A stretch of 64,000 nucleotides of DNA from CAMDBL01 sp964498125 (GTDB lineage Bacteria; Pseudomonadota; Alphaproteobacteria; Rhizobiales; Hyphomicrobiaceae): NCBI GenBank assembly GCA_964498125.1, contig CAZCGE010000142.1, positions 1-64,000 of the forward strand, read 5' to 3'. Under the pieces are notes generated by a model. The model was not told the origin of the DNA and did not search any database. It saw nothing but the letters and a program-made list of their open reading frames with translations. Position numbers and translations under genes: made by a program. Below are positions 42,333-51,070 of the stretch, piece after piece; position 1 is the stretch's first letter, and every line of letters starts with the position of its first letter.

Positions 42333-42660
42333 CAGTTGCTTCCCACGGCCGACTGATGCGCCTGTGAGTAACCGGTCGGCGCTGATCAGCCGGCCGGTCG
42401 TTTCCAAACAAGTCTCGCCTGAATAGTCATGCGGGACTTGGATTCCGTCTCCCTAGACTTGGGCCCTTGAAGCCGACCTGGACACTGGCTGAGACCCTTT
42501 CCTCGTAACAGTCGCACGCTATCGAGTTCGCCAACAACTGTCACGCCCTTTTCTTATCATCCGATCATCAATTGCATTGGCGATGGGCCTGGCCGCAGCT
42601 TGTGCAATCCGAGCATGACATTCCGCGGGTTTTGACAACCTGCGCGTGCATTGCTGGTCA
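42333..42660 (-). ncRNA. Possible non-coding transcript ending at the minus-strand terminator
   Basis: The 593-nt gap between DUF1467 and proS has no convincing protein frame on either strand. Read on minus, about 330 nt end in an intrinsic terminator (42332-42300). They contain local pairing such as AACAGT...ACTGTT arms. I do not recognise 6S, tmRNA, RNase P or SRP RNA features with any certainty. The call rests mainly on the terminator and is weak; a 5' leader for proS on plus is an alternative use of the space. Confidence 0.25.
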
Positions 42661-42661
42661 G

Positions 42662-42670
42662 TGCTATAAG
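42662..42670 (+). promoter_or_regulatory. Possible extended -10 promoter for proS
   Basis: TGCTATAAG (42662-42670) fits an extended -10 element. A TTGACA at 42632 is too far away (27 nt) to be its -35. This would give a leader of about 190 nt before proS. Confidence 0.35.
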
Positions 42671-42866
42671 GTGTAAACGGATTAAATCGATCGCGGCGGC
42701 GTGGTCGAGAAGGCGGGCAAAGGATTGCCATGTCTGTCAATCCTGGCTAAGGGCATGGATGAATTGCAAGAGTGCGCAGCGCCGCGTGCCTGCGACGCGC
42801 ATGTCGCCTCGTGGCGCGAGCAACCGCGTACCGGGCCGCACGCCCGACAACCAGAAGGTAGCCCGC

Positions 42867-44213
42867 ATGCATCTGTCCCGTTACTTTCTGCCCGTGCTCC
42901 GCGAAGTGCCCAAGGAAGCCGAGATCATCTCGCATCAGTTGATGCTGCGGGCCGGGATGGTGAAACAGGCTTCGGCGGGCATCTACTCCTGGTTGCCGCT
43001 CGGATTGCGCGTCCTGAAGAAGATCGAGCATATTGTCCGCGAGGAGCAGAACCGCGCCGGCGCCGTCGAGATCCTGATGCCGACCATCCAGTCGGCGGAT
43101 CTTTGGCGGGAAAGCAAGCGCTATGAAGCTTACGGCAAGGAGATGCTGCGGATTACCGACCGGCACGACCGCGATATGCTGTTCGGTCCAACGGCGGAGG
43201 AAGTGGTCACCACCATCTTCCGCGACAGCGTCCGCAGCTACCGCGACCTGCCCAAGAACCTCTACAACATCCAATGGAAGTTCCGCGACGAGGTCAGGCC
43301 CCGCTTCGGCGTCATGCGCGGGCGCGAGTTCCTGATGAAGGACGCTTATTCCTTCGACCTGACCGCCGACGGCGCGCGCGCCGCCTACAACCGTATGTTT
43401 GTCGCTTACTTGCGCACCTTCGCCCGCCTCGGCCTGAAGTCGATCCCAATGGCGGCCGACACCGGCCCAGTCGGCGGCGACCTCTCCCACGAGTTCATCA
43501 TCCTGGCCGACACCGGCGAGAGCCAGGTCTACTGCCACAAGGACCTGATCGAGGGCGCGATCCCGCCCGCCGACACCGATTTCGACGCCGACCTGTCGCC
43601 GATCATCAAGGCCTGGACCTCGCTTTACGCGGCCACCGACGAGAAGCACGAGGCCGCCCGCTTCGAGACCGAGGTGCCGGACACAAAGCGTGTTTCGGCG
43701 CGCGGCATCGAGGTCGGCCACATTTTCTTCTTCGGCACCAAGTATTCCGAGCCCATGGGAGCCAAGGTGCAGGGACCGGACGGGCAGATGGTCACACTGC
43801 AGATGGGGTCATACGGTATCGGCGTGTCACGGCTGGCCGGCGCCATTATCGAGGCCTCGCACGACAAGGACGGCATCGTCTGGCCGGTGCCGGTGGCGCC
43901 GTTCGAGGTCGGACTGATCAACCTGAAGGCCGGCGACAAGGACACCGATGCGGCGTGCGCGGGCCTTTATCAACAGCTGCAGGCGGCCGGCATCGACGTG
44001 CTGTACGACGATACCGACGAGCGCGCGGGAGGAAAATTCGCCACCGCCGATCTGATCGGCCTGCCTTACCAGCTTGTGGTTGGCCCCAAGGGCGTCAAGT
44101 CCGGCGAGATCGAGATCAAGACAAGGCAGGGCGGCGCCAAGCAAACGCTGCCGCTGGAAGCCGGGCTGAGCAAGATCGTCGACGATGTGAAGCGGCTGAG
44201 GGTGCTGGTATAA
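42867..44213 (+). CDS. proS: Prolyl-tRNA synthetase, short class
   Basis: ProS charges tRNA-Pro. The 448 residues are the compact alphaproteobacterial type without the editing insertion. They begin MHLSRYFLPVLREVPKEAEIISHQLMLRAGMVKQASAGIYSWLPLGLRVLKKI, with class II motifs: motif 2 YNIQWKFRDEVRPRFGVMRGREFLMKDAYSF, and motif 3 GSYGIGVSRL. The anticodon-binding domain lies at the C-terminus. The frame is open to 42651, but ATG 42867 is the conserved start. Confidence 0.97.
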   Translation: MHLSRYFLPVLREVPKEAEIISHQLMLRAGMVKQASAGIYSWLPLGLRVLKKIEHIVREEQNRAGAVEILMPTIQSADLWRESKRYEAYGKEMLRITDRHDRDMLFGPTAEEVVTTIFRDSVRSYRDLPKNLYNIQWKFRDEVRPRFGVMRGREFLMKDAYSFDLTADGARAAYNRMFVAYLRTFARLGLKSIPMAADTGPVGGDLSHEFIILADTGESQVYCHKDLIEGAIPPADTDFDADLSPIIKAWTSLYAATDEKHEAARFETEVPDTKRVSARGIEVGHIFFFGTKYSEPMGAKVQGPDGQMVTLQMGSYGIGVSRLAGAIIEASHDKDGIVWPVPVAPFEVGLINLKAGDKDTDAACAGLYQQLQAAGIDVLYDDTDERAGGKFATADLIGLPYQLVVGPKGVKSGEIEIKTRQGGAKQTLPLEAGLSKIVDDVKRLRVLV

Positions 44214-44282
44214 GTCAGTTGCTCGACGGAAACGCCGCGAACGGCCCGCCCATCGTACAATTGAGAATTACGCGCAGGTACC

Positions 44283-44936
44283 ATGGCCGATGTAATTCCG
44301 GAGGACCAGAAGATTTATCACATTGTCCACATCGATCGCCTGGCATCGGTTGTGAGCGATGGACATTTGTATTGCGACTCCATCATGGTCAAACGGCAAG
44401 GCAATACGGGTTCCGTTATTGGGATATCGGCCATCAAACAACGTCGCATGGCTCTGCCAGTGCAATGCCATGTCGAAGATACTGTCGGCGAATATGTCCC
44501 GTTCTATTTCTGCCCGCGCTCGATCATGCTCTATGTGATCAGCCGCAAGAATCATCCAGAGTTAGCGTATAGAGGTGGGCAGGAGTCGATCGTGCATCTG
44601 CAGGCCGATCTGAGGGCAACCTTGGAGTGGGCCGAGAATCGCAAGCGCCGGTGGGCGTTCACGCTGTCGAACGCTGGTGCCGTGTACGCAAAGTTCCGGT
44701 CCCGTCGCGCCGATTTCAGTCAAGTCAACTGGCAGGCAGTGAATGCTCGCGACTTTCGCCCGGCGGATATCAGGGAAAGCAAGCAGTCAGAATTTCTTCT
44801 GAAGGAGACTTTCCCCTGGGAGCTGGTCGAGCGGATTGGTGTGCATTCTATGTTGATTGGGCAGCAAGCTACTCGGTCGCTGCAGCGCGCGGCTCATAGG
44901 CCGACCGTTCAGGTCATGCCTGAATGGTACTATTAG
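44283..44936 (+). CDS. darT: DarT toxin: DNA thymidine ADP-ribosyltransferase
   Basis: DarT attaches ADP-ribose from NAD to thymidine in single-stranded DNA and blocks replication; it acts as a toxin and, in some bacteria, in phage defence. The 217 residues (DUF4433) start with IYHIVHIDRLASVVSDGHLYCD, carry IKQRRM (about 51-56; the Arg pair is in the expected NAD/catalytic region) and CSPRSIMLY-like FCPRSIMLYVI. The likely catalytic Glu170 is in ESKQSEFLLKETFPWELV. All motifs look intact, so the toxin should be active. The partner darG follows after 10 nt. The pair is slightly AT-richer than the genes around it, fitting horizontal gain. Confidence 0.93.
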   Translation: MADVIPEDQKIYHIVHIDRLASVVSDGHLYCDSIMVKRQGNTGSVIGISAIKQRRMALPVQCHVEDTVGEYVPFYFCPRSIMLYVISRKNHPELAYRGGQESIVHLQADLRATLEWAENRKRRWAFTLSNAGAVYAKFRSRRADFSQVNWQAVNARDFRPADIRESKQSEFLLKETFPWELVERIGVHSMLIGQQATRSLQRAAHRPTVQVMPEWYY

Positions 44937-44946
44937 GGAGGTGAGG

Positions 44947-45990
44947 ATGATCGAATACACATCCGGAGACATCCTCAAGGCCGACGTTGAGGCGCTGGTC
45001 AATACCGTGAATTGCGTGGGCATCATGGGGCGCGGCATCGCATTGCAATTCAAGAACACGTTCCCATCGAACTTCAAGGCCTACAAGGTTGCCTGTGATC
45101 GCAAGGAGGTTCAGCCTGGACGCATGTTCGTGTTCGAGATCGGAGCGATGACGAACCCGAAGTTCATAATCAATTTCCCGACCAAACGGCATTGGAAGGG
45201 CAAGAGTCGCATGGAGGACATTGAGACAGGCTTGGTGGCCCTCGTCGGTGAGATCAACGCTCGCAAAATTAAATCGATTGCGATCCCACCTCTTGGTAGT
45301 GGGCTGGGCGGCCTCGACTGGCGACTCGTGCGTGAACGGATTGAGAGGGCGCTGGGCGAGATTGCCGATCTCAAAGTCATTGTCTATGAGCCGAGTGATG
45401 CACTCAAACAAAGAGTCATGGCGCGCGCAAAGAGCGTTCCTGACATGACCGCCGGGCGGGCCGCGCTGGTCGTATTGATGCACCGGTACCTGGGCGGCCT
45501 TATGGACCCTTTTGTCACGCTGCTCGAGGTCCATAAATTGATGTACTTCATGCAGGAAGCCGGGGAGCCTCTCCGCCTCGACTTCAAGAAGGCTCATTTC
45601 GGCCCCTATGCCGAAAACCTTCGGCATGTGCTGAGGGCGACCGAGGGGCATCTCACTGTCGGCTACGAAGATGGCGGTGATGCTCCCAGCAAAGAGTTCT
45701 CGCTCGTCCCCGGCGCTGTGAAAGACGCGGAAGCCTTCCTTGTCGATGCCGAGGCGACAAGCGCCAGGTTCGATCGGGTTGCCGACCTGGTGGCTGGATT
45801 TGAGACCCCATTCGGTCTCGAGTTGCTTTCGACCGTGCACTGGATTGCCGGAAGGGAGAAGGTCGCCAGCAAGAGTGAAATCGTCACGCGCGTGCACGAT
45901 TGGGGTAGCCGAAAAATTCAGTTCTCACCACGCCAGATCGAACTGGCACTTGATGTGCTCATCAAGAAGGGGTGGTTAGCCGCATCGTAG
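44947..45990 (+). CDS. darG: DarG antitoxin: macro-domain DNA ADP-ribosyl glycohydrolase
   Basis: DarG removes ADP-ribose from DNA and also binds and blocks DarT. The 347 residues have an N-terminal macrodomain (about 1-155): IEYTSGDILKADVEALVNTVNCVGIMGRGIALQFK, NFPTKRHWKGKSRMEDIETGL and PPLGSGLGGLDWRLV. The C-terminal half (about 170-347, LLEVHKLMYFMQEAGEPLRLDFKKAHFGPYAENLRHVL) is the DarT-neutralising region. GTGAGG precedes ATG 44947; the open frame extends into darT but this start is the conserved one. Cotranscription with darT is expected. Confidence 0.95.
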   Translation: MIEYTSGDILKADVEALVNTVNCVGIMGRGIALQFKNTFPSNFKAYKVACDRKEVQPGRMFVFEIGAMTNPKFIINFPTKRHWKGKSRMEDIETGLVALVGEINARKIKSIAIPPLGSGLGGLDWRLVRERIERALGEIADLKVIVYEPSDALKQRVMARAKSVPDMTAGRAALVVLMHRYLGGLMDPFVTLLEVHKLMYFMQEAGEPLRLDFKKAHFGPYAENLRHVLRATEGHLTVGYEDGGDAPSKEFSLVPGAVKDAEAFLVDAEATSARFDRVADLVAGFETPFGLELLSTVHWIAGREKVASKSEIVTRVHDWGSRKIQFSPRQIELALDVLIKKGWLAAS

Positions 45991-46166
45991 CGTTAGCTTC
46001 ACACTTCTGACTCCGGCTTAGCGTAATTCACCCGCCAGGACTTCGCATGCGAACTTGAGCCGACGGGCAAAGGCCAGAGGCAGCTGTCATGACCCTTGAG
46101 ACTATGACCAGATGCGGCCCACTGCAATCAATGCCTGATGCGATCACGAAGTAGAGGCGTAAGCCA

Positions 46167-47435
46167 ATGACCACCACCACCGATACACCCGCCTTCGCCC
46201 CCTACGAGTGGCTCATTGCCTCGCGCTATCTCAGGGCGCGGCGCAAGGAGGGGTTTATCTCCGTCATCGCCGGCTTTTCCTTCGTCGGCATCATGCTGGG
46301 TGTTGCCACGTTGATCATCGTCATGGCTGTCATGAACGGCTTCCGCAACGAGCTGTTCGCCAAGATCCTGGGCCTCAACGGCCACGTCATCGTGCATAAG
46401 GTCGGTGACGATTTCACCGACTACGACGCGGTTGCTGCCCGCATCGCCCGCGTGCCTGGCGTCAAGGTGACCCTGCCGCTGATCGAAGGCCAGGTGATGG
46501 TGTCCTCGGCCGTGCAGGCGACCGGCGGCCTCGTGCGCGGCATGAACGAGGCTGGCATAAAATCGCTGCCGCTGGTTGCCGGCAACGTGCGCTTTGGCAC
46601 CTTCGACGGGTTCGACGCGAGAAACGGGTTGGCTATCGGCATGCGGCTCGCCAGCACGCTGCGCGTCAACGTTGGTGATTCGATAGCGCTCGTCTCGCCG
46701 CGCGGCGCCACCACGCCGTTCGGCACGGCGCCGCGCACCAAGTCTTATCCGATCGTCGCCATCTTCGAGCTCGGCATGTCCGAGTACGACCGCACCATGG
46801 TGTTCATGCCGCTGCTCGAGGCGCAGCGCTATTTTTCGCGCGGGGCCCAGGTCGATGTGCTGGAGGTGATGGTCGAGGATCCCGAGAGGGTGGCGCAGTA
46901 CGCGGCTCAAATCAAGGCCGCCGGCGGCCCGACCATCCACGTCAGCGACTGGCTGCAGCGCAATGAATCCTTCCGCAACGTGCTCGATGTCGAGCGCACG
47001 GTGATGTTCATCATCCTGTCCCTGATCATCCTGGTCGCGGCGCTCAACATCATCTCCGGCATGATGATGCTGGTGAAGGACAAGGGCCGCGACATCGCCA
47101 TCCTGCGCACGATGGGGGCGACCAAGGGCGCGGTGATGCGCGTGTTCCTGATCACCGGCGCCTCGATCGGCGTGGTCGGCACGCTGGCCGGCTTTGTGCT
47201 CGGTGTCGTCTTTTGTCACTACATCGACGACATCAAGCAGTTCGTGTCGTGGGTGACATCCACCCACCTGTTCGACGCCAACATCTACTATCTGACCAAG
47301 CTGCCGGCCGACATCAATCCCAAGGAAACGGCGGCGATCGTCGCCATGGCCCTGGCTCTGTCGGTGCTGGCGACGCTGTATCCATCCTGGCGGGCGTCCA
47401 GGCTCGATCCGGTCGAAGCACTGAGATACGAGTGA
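46167..47435 (+). CDS. lolC: Lipoprotein-releasing ABC transporter permease LolC/LolE
   Basis: The permease extracts outer-membrane lipoproteins from the inner membrane and passes them to LolA. The 422 residues have the first helix EGFISVIAGFSFVGIMLGVATLIIVMAVMNGFRNELFAKILGLNGHV, a large periplasmic domain (about 50-260) and three C-terminal helices (IILSLIILVAALNIISGMMMLVKDKGRDIAILRTMGATKGAVMRVFLITGASIGVVGT). Alphaproteobacteria often have a single LolC/E-type permease forming a homodimer; I saw no second copy. It overlaps lolD by 4 nt. Confidence 0.93.
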   Translation: MTTTTDTPAFAPYEWLIASRYLRARRKEGFISVIAGFSFVGIMLGVATLIIVMAVMNGFRNELFAKILGLNGHVIVHKVGDDFTDYDAVAARIARVPGVKVTLPLIEGQVMVSSAVQATGGLVRGMNEAGIKSLPLVAGNVRFGTFDGFDARNGLAIGMRLASTLRVNVGDSIALVSPRGATTPFGTAPRTKSYPIVAIFELGMSEYDRTMVFMPLLEAQRYFSRGAQVDVLEVMVEDPERVAQYAAQIKAAGGPTIHVSDWLQRNESFRNVLDVERTVMFIILSLIILVAALNIISGMMMLVKDKGRDIAILRTMGATKGAVMRVFLITGASIGVVGTLAGFVLGVVFCHYIDDIKQFVSWVTSTHLFDANIYYLTKLPADINPKETAAIVAMALALSVLATLYPSWRASRLDPVEALRYE

Positions 47436-48154
47436 GCCCCCCTGTGCGCGATACCCCAATCACAGCCGTCCTGAAGCTCGACGGCCTGAAGCGCTCTTTC
47501 CGGCAGGGTCCGCGCGAGATCGTCGTCTTGTCCGGAGCCACGGCCGAGCTGCTGCCCGGCCAGGCGGTCGCCCTCGTTGGTCCCTCGGGTGCGGGCAAGT
47601 CGACGCTGTTGCACATCGCCGGCCTGCTCGAGACGCCGGACGAGGGCCATGTCATCGTCAACGGCCGCGATTGCGCCATGATGGACGACGACCAGCGCAC
47701 GCGCGTGCGCCGCACCGAGATGGGCTTCGTCTACCAGTTCCATCAGCTGTTGCCGGAGTTCTCCGCGCTGGAGAATGTCGTGCTGCCTCAGATGATCCTC
47801 GGCAAGACGCGTCAGGCGGCGGAAGTCCGCGCGCGTGAGTTGCTGGGGTCCATGGGGCTTGCCGAGCGCGTCGATCACCGTCCAGCCGAGTTGTCGGGTG
47901 GCGAGCAGCAGCGCACCGCGATCGCCCGAGGCCTGGCCAATGCGCCAAGGCTGCTGCTGGCGGACGAGCCGACCGGCAACCTCGATCCGACGACCTCGGA
48001 GCGGGTGTTTGGCGAGCTGATCGAGCTGATCCACACCACCGGCGTCGCCGCCCTGATCGCCACCCACAACATGGACCTCGCCCGCCGCATGGACCGGGTG
48101 CTGCGGCTGGCGGACGGACTGCTGGTCGAGGTGCCCCCGGACAAGGTGGGGTAG
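47432..48154 (+). CDS. lolD: Lipoprotein-releasing ABC transporter ATPase LolD
   Basis: LolD powers lipoprotein release. The 240 residues show Walker A GPSGAGKS, the Q-loop region VYQFHQLLPEFSALENVVLPQMI, signature LSGGEQQRTAIARGL, Walker B LLLADEPTGNLD and the switch His in ATHNMDLA. The start is GTG 47432 in a GTGA overlap with the permease stop; GTG 47444 is in frame as an alternative. Confidence 0.95.
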   Translation: MSPPVRDTPITAVLKLDGLKRSFRQGPREIVVLSGATAELLPGQAVALVGPSGAGKSTLLHIAGLLETPDEGHVIVNGRDCAMMDDDQRTRVRRTEMGFVYQFHQLLPEFSALENVVLPQMILGKTRQAAEVRARELLGSMGLAERVDHRPAELSGGEQQRTAIARGLANAPRLLLADEPTGNLDPTTSERVFGELIELIHTTGVAALIATHNMDLARRMDRVLRLADGLLVEVPPDKVG

Positions 48155-48457
48155 CCAGTTCCATCAGCGCGCCCGACTTACACCTGATGGGTGCTTGTCC
48201 TCGTTTTGCCGCCCTTGGGCCCAACTGGCGACATGTTGCGCAACCAGATTGCCCACGCACGGTGGACGGTCGAGCAGCGCCATCGCCTGCAGTGTCAACC
48301 GCAAGCGGCATTGGCTCGATCCGGCATTGGCCCGATCCATCAATGCCGCCCGCCGGGCAAGAGTTGATACGCCGCATAGCCGGTTGTTAGCGTTAACGCC
48401 CTCTTAACGACTTGAAGCGATCATGGGGCTGTAGACCGCGCGTCACCAAGCGGAGTC
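48155..48457. other. 303-nt intergenic region, no gene seen
   Basis: No convincing protein frame, RNA or repeat was found between lolD and the CAP-domain gene. An AT-richer patch with GTTAGCGTTAACGCC and TTAACGA (about 48385-48410) may hold the promoter of the CAP-domain gene. Confidence 0.5.
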
Positions 48458-49141
48458 ATGAAGATGTATCGCGTTGCTGTGTTCGCTGGCTTGGCAGTGC
48501 TGCTTTCGGCCTGCAGCTTCAGCATGCCGTCGATGCCGTTCTCGCAAATCGCCAGCGAGCCGAGCATCGCCGCCGCGCCTGTTCCCAAGCGCCCGCCAAG
48601 TGTGGCATTGGGCGGTGAGCCCAAGATTCAGCGCGAAGCGGTCATCGTCAGCAGCGCCCAGGTTGCCAAGCTCACCGACAAGGCGCCGAAGGGTGAGTTC
48701 GAGAAGGCCCATCAGGGCGCCCTGGACGGCCGCAATTATGAAGCCACCCGCCTCGATGCCGACAAGGCCCGGCAACTGATCAACGCCTATCGCGTCGAGA
48801 ACGGCCTGAAACCGGTGGCGCTCAATACGCAGCTTACCAATGCCGCCAAGCTGCACTCGCGCGATCTGGCGAAATGGGATCGTATCTCGCATTTCGGCTC
48901 CGATGGCACCAACCCATGGGATCGCGTCAAGCGCTCGGGCTACAACGCCAAGCTCGCCGCCGAGAATGTCGGCACCGGCCAGGTTTCATTCGAGGAAGTT
49001 CTGAAAGGCTGGAAGGCCAGTGCCGGGCACAACAAGAACCTGCTGCTGGCCGATGCCGAGCACATGGGCATTGCCCTGGTGCACGAGCGAGGCACCGAGT
49101 TCAAGACATTCTGGACCTTGGTCATCGGCTCGCCAATGTGA
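48458..49141 (+). CDS. CAP-domain (SCP/PR1) lipoprotein
   Basis: A 227-residue exported protein. The signal MKMYRVAVFAGLAVLLSAC has lipobox LSAC with Cys19. A linker rich in Pro, Ala and Ser follows, then a CAP domain (about 105-225) with ARQLINAYRVENGLKPVALNTQLTNAAKLHSRDLAKWDRISHFGSDGTNPWDRVKRSGYNAKLAAENVG and a His/Glu pocket (SHF, AENV). CAP proteins are secreted or envelope proteins of varied function; no enzymatic role can be assigned. It is followed by a D,D-carboxypeptidase gene, so an envelope role is plausible. Confidence 0.88.
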   Translation: MKMYRVAVFAGLAVLLSACSFSMPSMPFSQIASEPSIAAAPVPKRPPSVALGGEPKIQREAVIVSSAQVAKLTDKAPKGEFEKAHQGALDGRNYEATRLDADKARQLINAYRVENGLKPVALNTQLTNAAKLHSRDLAKWDRISHFGSDGTNPWDRVKRSGYNAKLAAENVGTGQVSFEEVLKGWKASAGHNKNLLLADAEHMGIALVHERGTEFKTFWTLVIGSPM

Positions 49142-49278
49142 TGACCGGGCCGCCATGTCCGGCGTGGCTGGCCAACAACATCGCGCAGCCCAGTCGTCGT
49201 CCAGGTCAATGCCGCATTGCCCGGCCGGGCCTGAGTATGGTAAGGCGCGCCGGTTGGTTAATCGAGCCCGGGGCCGCA

Positions 49279-50367
49279 ATGCACTGCTTTGCCAGATTGT
49301 TCGCGTTCCTGCTTGCCGGCACTCTCGGAGCCAGCGCAACCTTGGCCGGCCCCGCGCTGCTCATCGATGCCAACGACGGGCGCGTGCTATATGCCGAGGA
49401 TCAAGATGATCATTGGCATCCCGCCTCCCTGACAAAAATCATGACCGCCTACCTGGCGTTCGAGGCCCTGAAATCGGGCAAGCTGACGCTCGAAGGCAAG
49501 ATTGCCAACAGCGAAAACGCCAGCCAGCAGGCGCCGAGCAAGGTTGGCCTGCCGGTTGGCGCCGAAATGACCGTCGACATGGCGTTGCGCGCCCTGATCA
49601 TCAAATCCGCCAACGATGTGGCGGTGATGCTGGCCGAGGCCATCGGCGGCTCCGAGCCGGGGTTCGTCGAAATGATGAACGTGGCGGCCAAGAGCCTGGG
49701 GATGACGCGCACGGTGTTCGTCAACCCGAATGGGTTGCCCGCGCCCGAGCAGGTGACGACCGCACGCGACCTGGCCACGCTGTCCGGGGCCGTGCTGCGG
49801 AAGCATGCCGAATACATTCATTATTGGGCCATGGCCGACATGCGCATCGGCAAGCGCCGGATCCCGACGCACAATGGTCTGTTGCGCTCATTCGATGGCG
49901 CCGATGGCCTCAAGACGGGATTCATCTGCGATTCCGGATTTAATATCGTCGCGACCGCAAGCCGCGATGGCCGCCGGCTGTTGGCGGTCGTCCTCGGCGA
50001 GCCGACCGGTGGCGCCCGCAATGTCCGGGCGGCGAGCCTGCTGGATCATGGCTTCCAGATGTATGGGTGGAAATCATTGTTTGCGCCCGCTAGCCTGGAC
50101 CGGGTGCCGCTAGCCAACGATGCGCGCAGCATCAGCAGCATGCGCCAGGAGGTCTCCAATTTCTCCTGCAACGGGCGCCGCGGCCGGCCGGCTGCGGCCA
50201 TCGCCAAGGCCCGTCAGGCGCGCGCCCAGGCCAAGGCAGCGGCGGCTTCCGCAACGGCGGCATCCCAGGTGGCGGGCTCGGCTCCAGCCGCCGACGTTGC
50301 GCCGCAAGCCGCCGCACCCAAGGCGAAATCCACGACCGCCGCCAAGCCTGCCGCAGCCAAGCCCTGA
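49279..50367 (+). CDS. D-alanyl-D-alanine carboxypeptidase (penicillin-binding protein 5/6 family)
   Basis: A periplasmic enzyme that trims the terminal D-Ala from peptidoglycan stem peptides. The signal MHCFARLFAFLLAGTLGASATLAG precedes PALLIDANDGRVLYAEDQDDHWHPASLTKIMTAYLAFEAL, with the SxxK Ser/Lys in SLTK. The SxN motif is KSANDVAVM and the KTG motif is GLKTGFICDSGFN. After the catalytic domain (about 20-275) comes a low-complexity tail of Ala, Lys and Pro. ATG 49279 is chosen for its clean signal peptide; ATG 49237 is in frame. Confidence 0.93.
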   Translation: MHCFARLFAFLLAGTLGASATLAGPALLIDANDGRVLYAEDQDDHWHPASLTKIMTAYLAFEALKSGKLTLEGKIANSENASQQAPSKVGLPVGAEMTVDMALRALIIKSANDVAVMLAEAIGGSEPGFVEMMNVAAKSLGMTRTVFVNPNGLPAPEQVTTARDLATLSGAVLRKHAEYIHYWAMADMRIGKRRIPTHNGLLRSFDGADGLKTGFICDSGFNIVATASRDGRRLLAVVLGEPTGGARNVRAASLLDHGFQMYGWKSLFAPASLDRVPLANDARSISSMRQEVSNFSCNGRRGRPAAAIAKARQARAQAKAAAASATAASQVAGSAPAADVAPQAAAPKAKSTTAAKPAAAKP

Positions 50368-50397
50368 GCAGGGCTGCATTAAGCGTCTGTTTCAGAT

Positions 50398-50664
50398 TTA
50401 GACGATCAGGTCCAACTTGTTGTTTCGGTACGTGCAACCGGGCGGCGGCTCAGCCGGGGCCTGAGGTGCGGCCCGTCCCTGCTCCAAAGGCGCGGGGCGC
50501 TCGTTTGCGGGGCCGGGGGCCGAACCTGCCGGCGCAGCCTGTGGCGCCTCCGCCGAGGGCGGCAGGCCCGGCTGTGACTCCGCCCCTGCCGGATCGGCAA
50601 TCGTAATTGCAAGCATCAGCGAGGCGGCCGCCAGACCGATGGATGGCGCGTGCAGGGGCATCAT
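50398..50664 (-). CDS. Small exported Pro-rich protein, unknown
   Basis: An 88-residue protein with a Sec signal (MMPLHAPSIGLAAASLMLAITIADPAGAES), a Pro/Ala-rich middle, and the conserved-looking end PPGCTYRNNKLDLIV. Short exported proteins with a GCPYRxxKLELIV-like end occur in rhizobial genomes, from memory, so I consider it real. It converges with the carboxypeptidase gene (30 nt between stops). Confidence 0.6.
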   Translation of the reverse strand: MMPLHAPSIGLAAASLMLAITIADPAGAESQPGLPPSAEAPQAAPAGSAPGPANERPAPLEQGRAAPQAPAEPPPGCTYRNNKLDLIV

Positions 50665-50845
50665 CGCAGCTCCCGTGAATCAGCAGTGCATAGGCCCATT
50701 AAGGCATTTCCAGCTCGTGTTGCAACGACCTTCTCTCGTCAGGGTTGTTAAGGATGACAACTCCTTACATCCCCGAACCGTGCGGGTTGGCTTCGATCTT
50801 GCTCATCAGGCCAGCAAAAGAAAACAGCAAGGCAGAGCCGAACAA

Positions 50846-51070
50846 ATGGCATCAGGTTGGCAACCCAAAGGCGACGCGACGCCCACGCCGGGTGAAGTGG
50901 TTGCCATGGCATCGGTCCTGGAAGGCCGTCACGGTCAATGGGCCGCCGACGTGGCGGAGTTCTTTTCGACATTTCACGGCCAGCGGGGCGATATTGGTCG
51001 CTCGTGGGCCTGGCGCAGCGTGGCCAAGACGGTCAGGCGCCGGGGGCGGGCACGCCAGCACCAATCATGA
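50846..51070 (+). CDS. Small unknown protein coupled to the flippase gene
   Basis: A 74-residue soluble protein (MASGWQPKGDATPTPGEVVAMASVLEGRHGQWAADVAEFFSTFHGQRGDIGRSWAWRSVAKTVRRRGRA...) with an acidic-aromatic helix and a very basic tail. I recognise no domain. Its TGA overlaps the ATG of the flippase gene (ATGA), which argues that it is translated. The frame continues upstream, but this ATG begins the balanced part. Confidence 0.55.
   Translation: MASGWQPKGDATPTPGEVVAMASVLEGRHGQWAADVAEFFSTFHGQRGDIGRSWAWRSVAKTVRRRGRARQHQS

Noticed and set aside
42632..42670. TTGACA at 42632 with TATAAG at 42665 as a complete promoter
   Set aside because: The 27-nt spacing is too long for a sigma-70 promoter; only the extended -10 is kept as a weak candidate.
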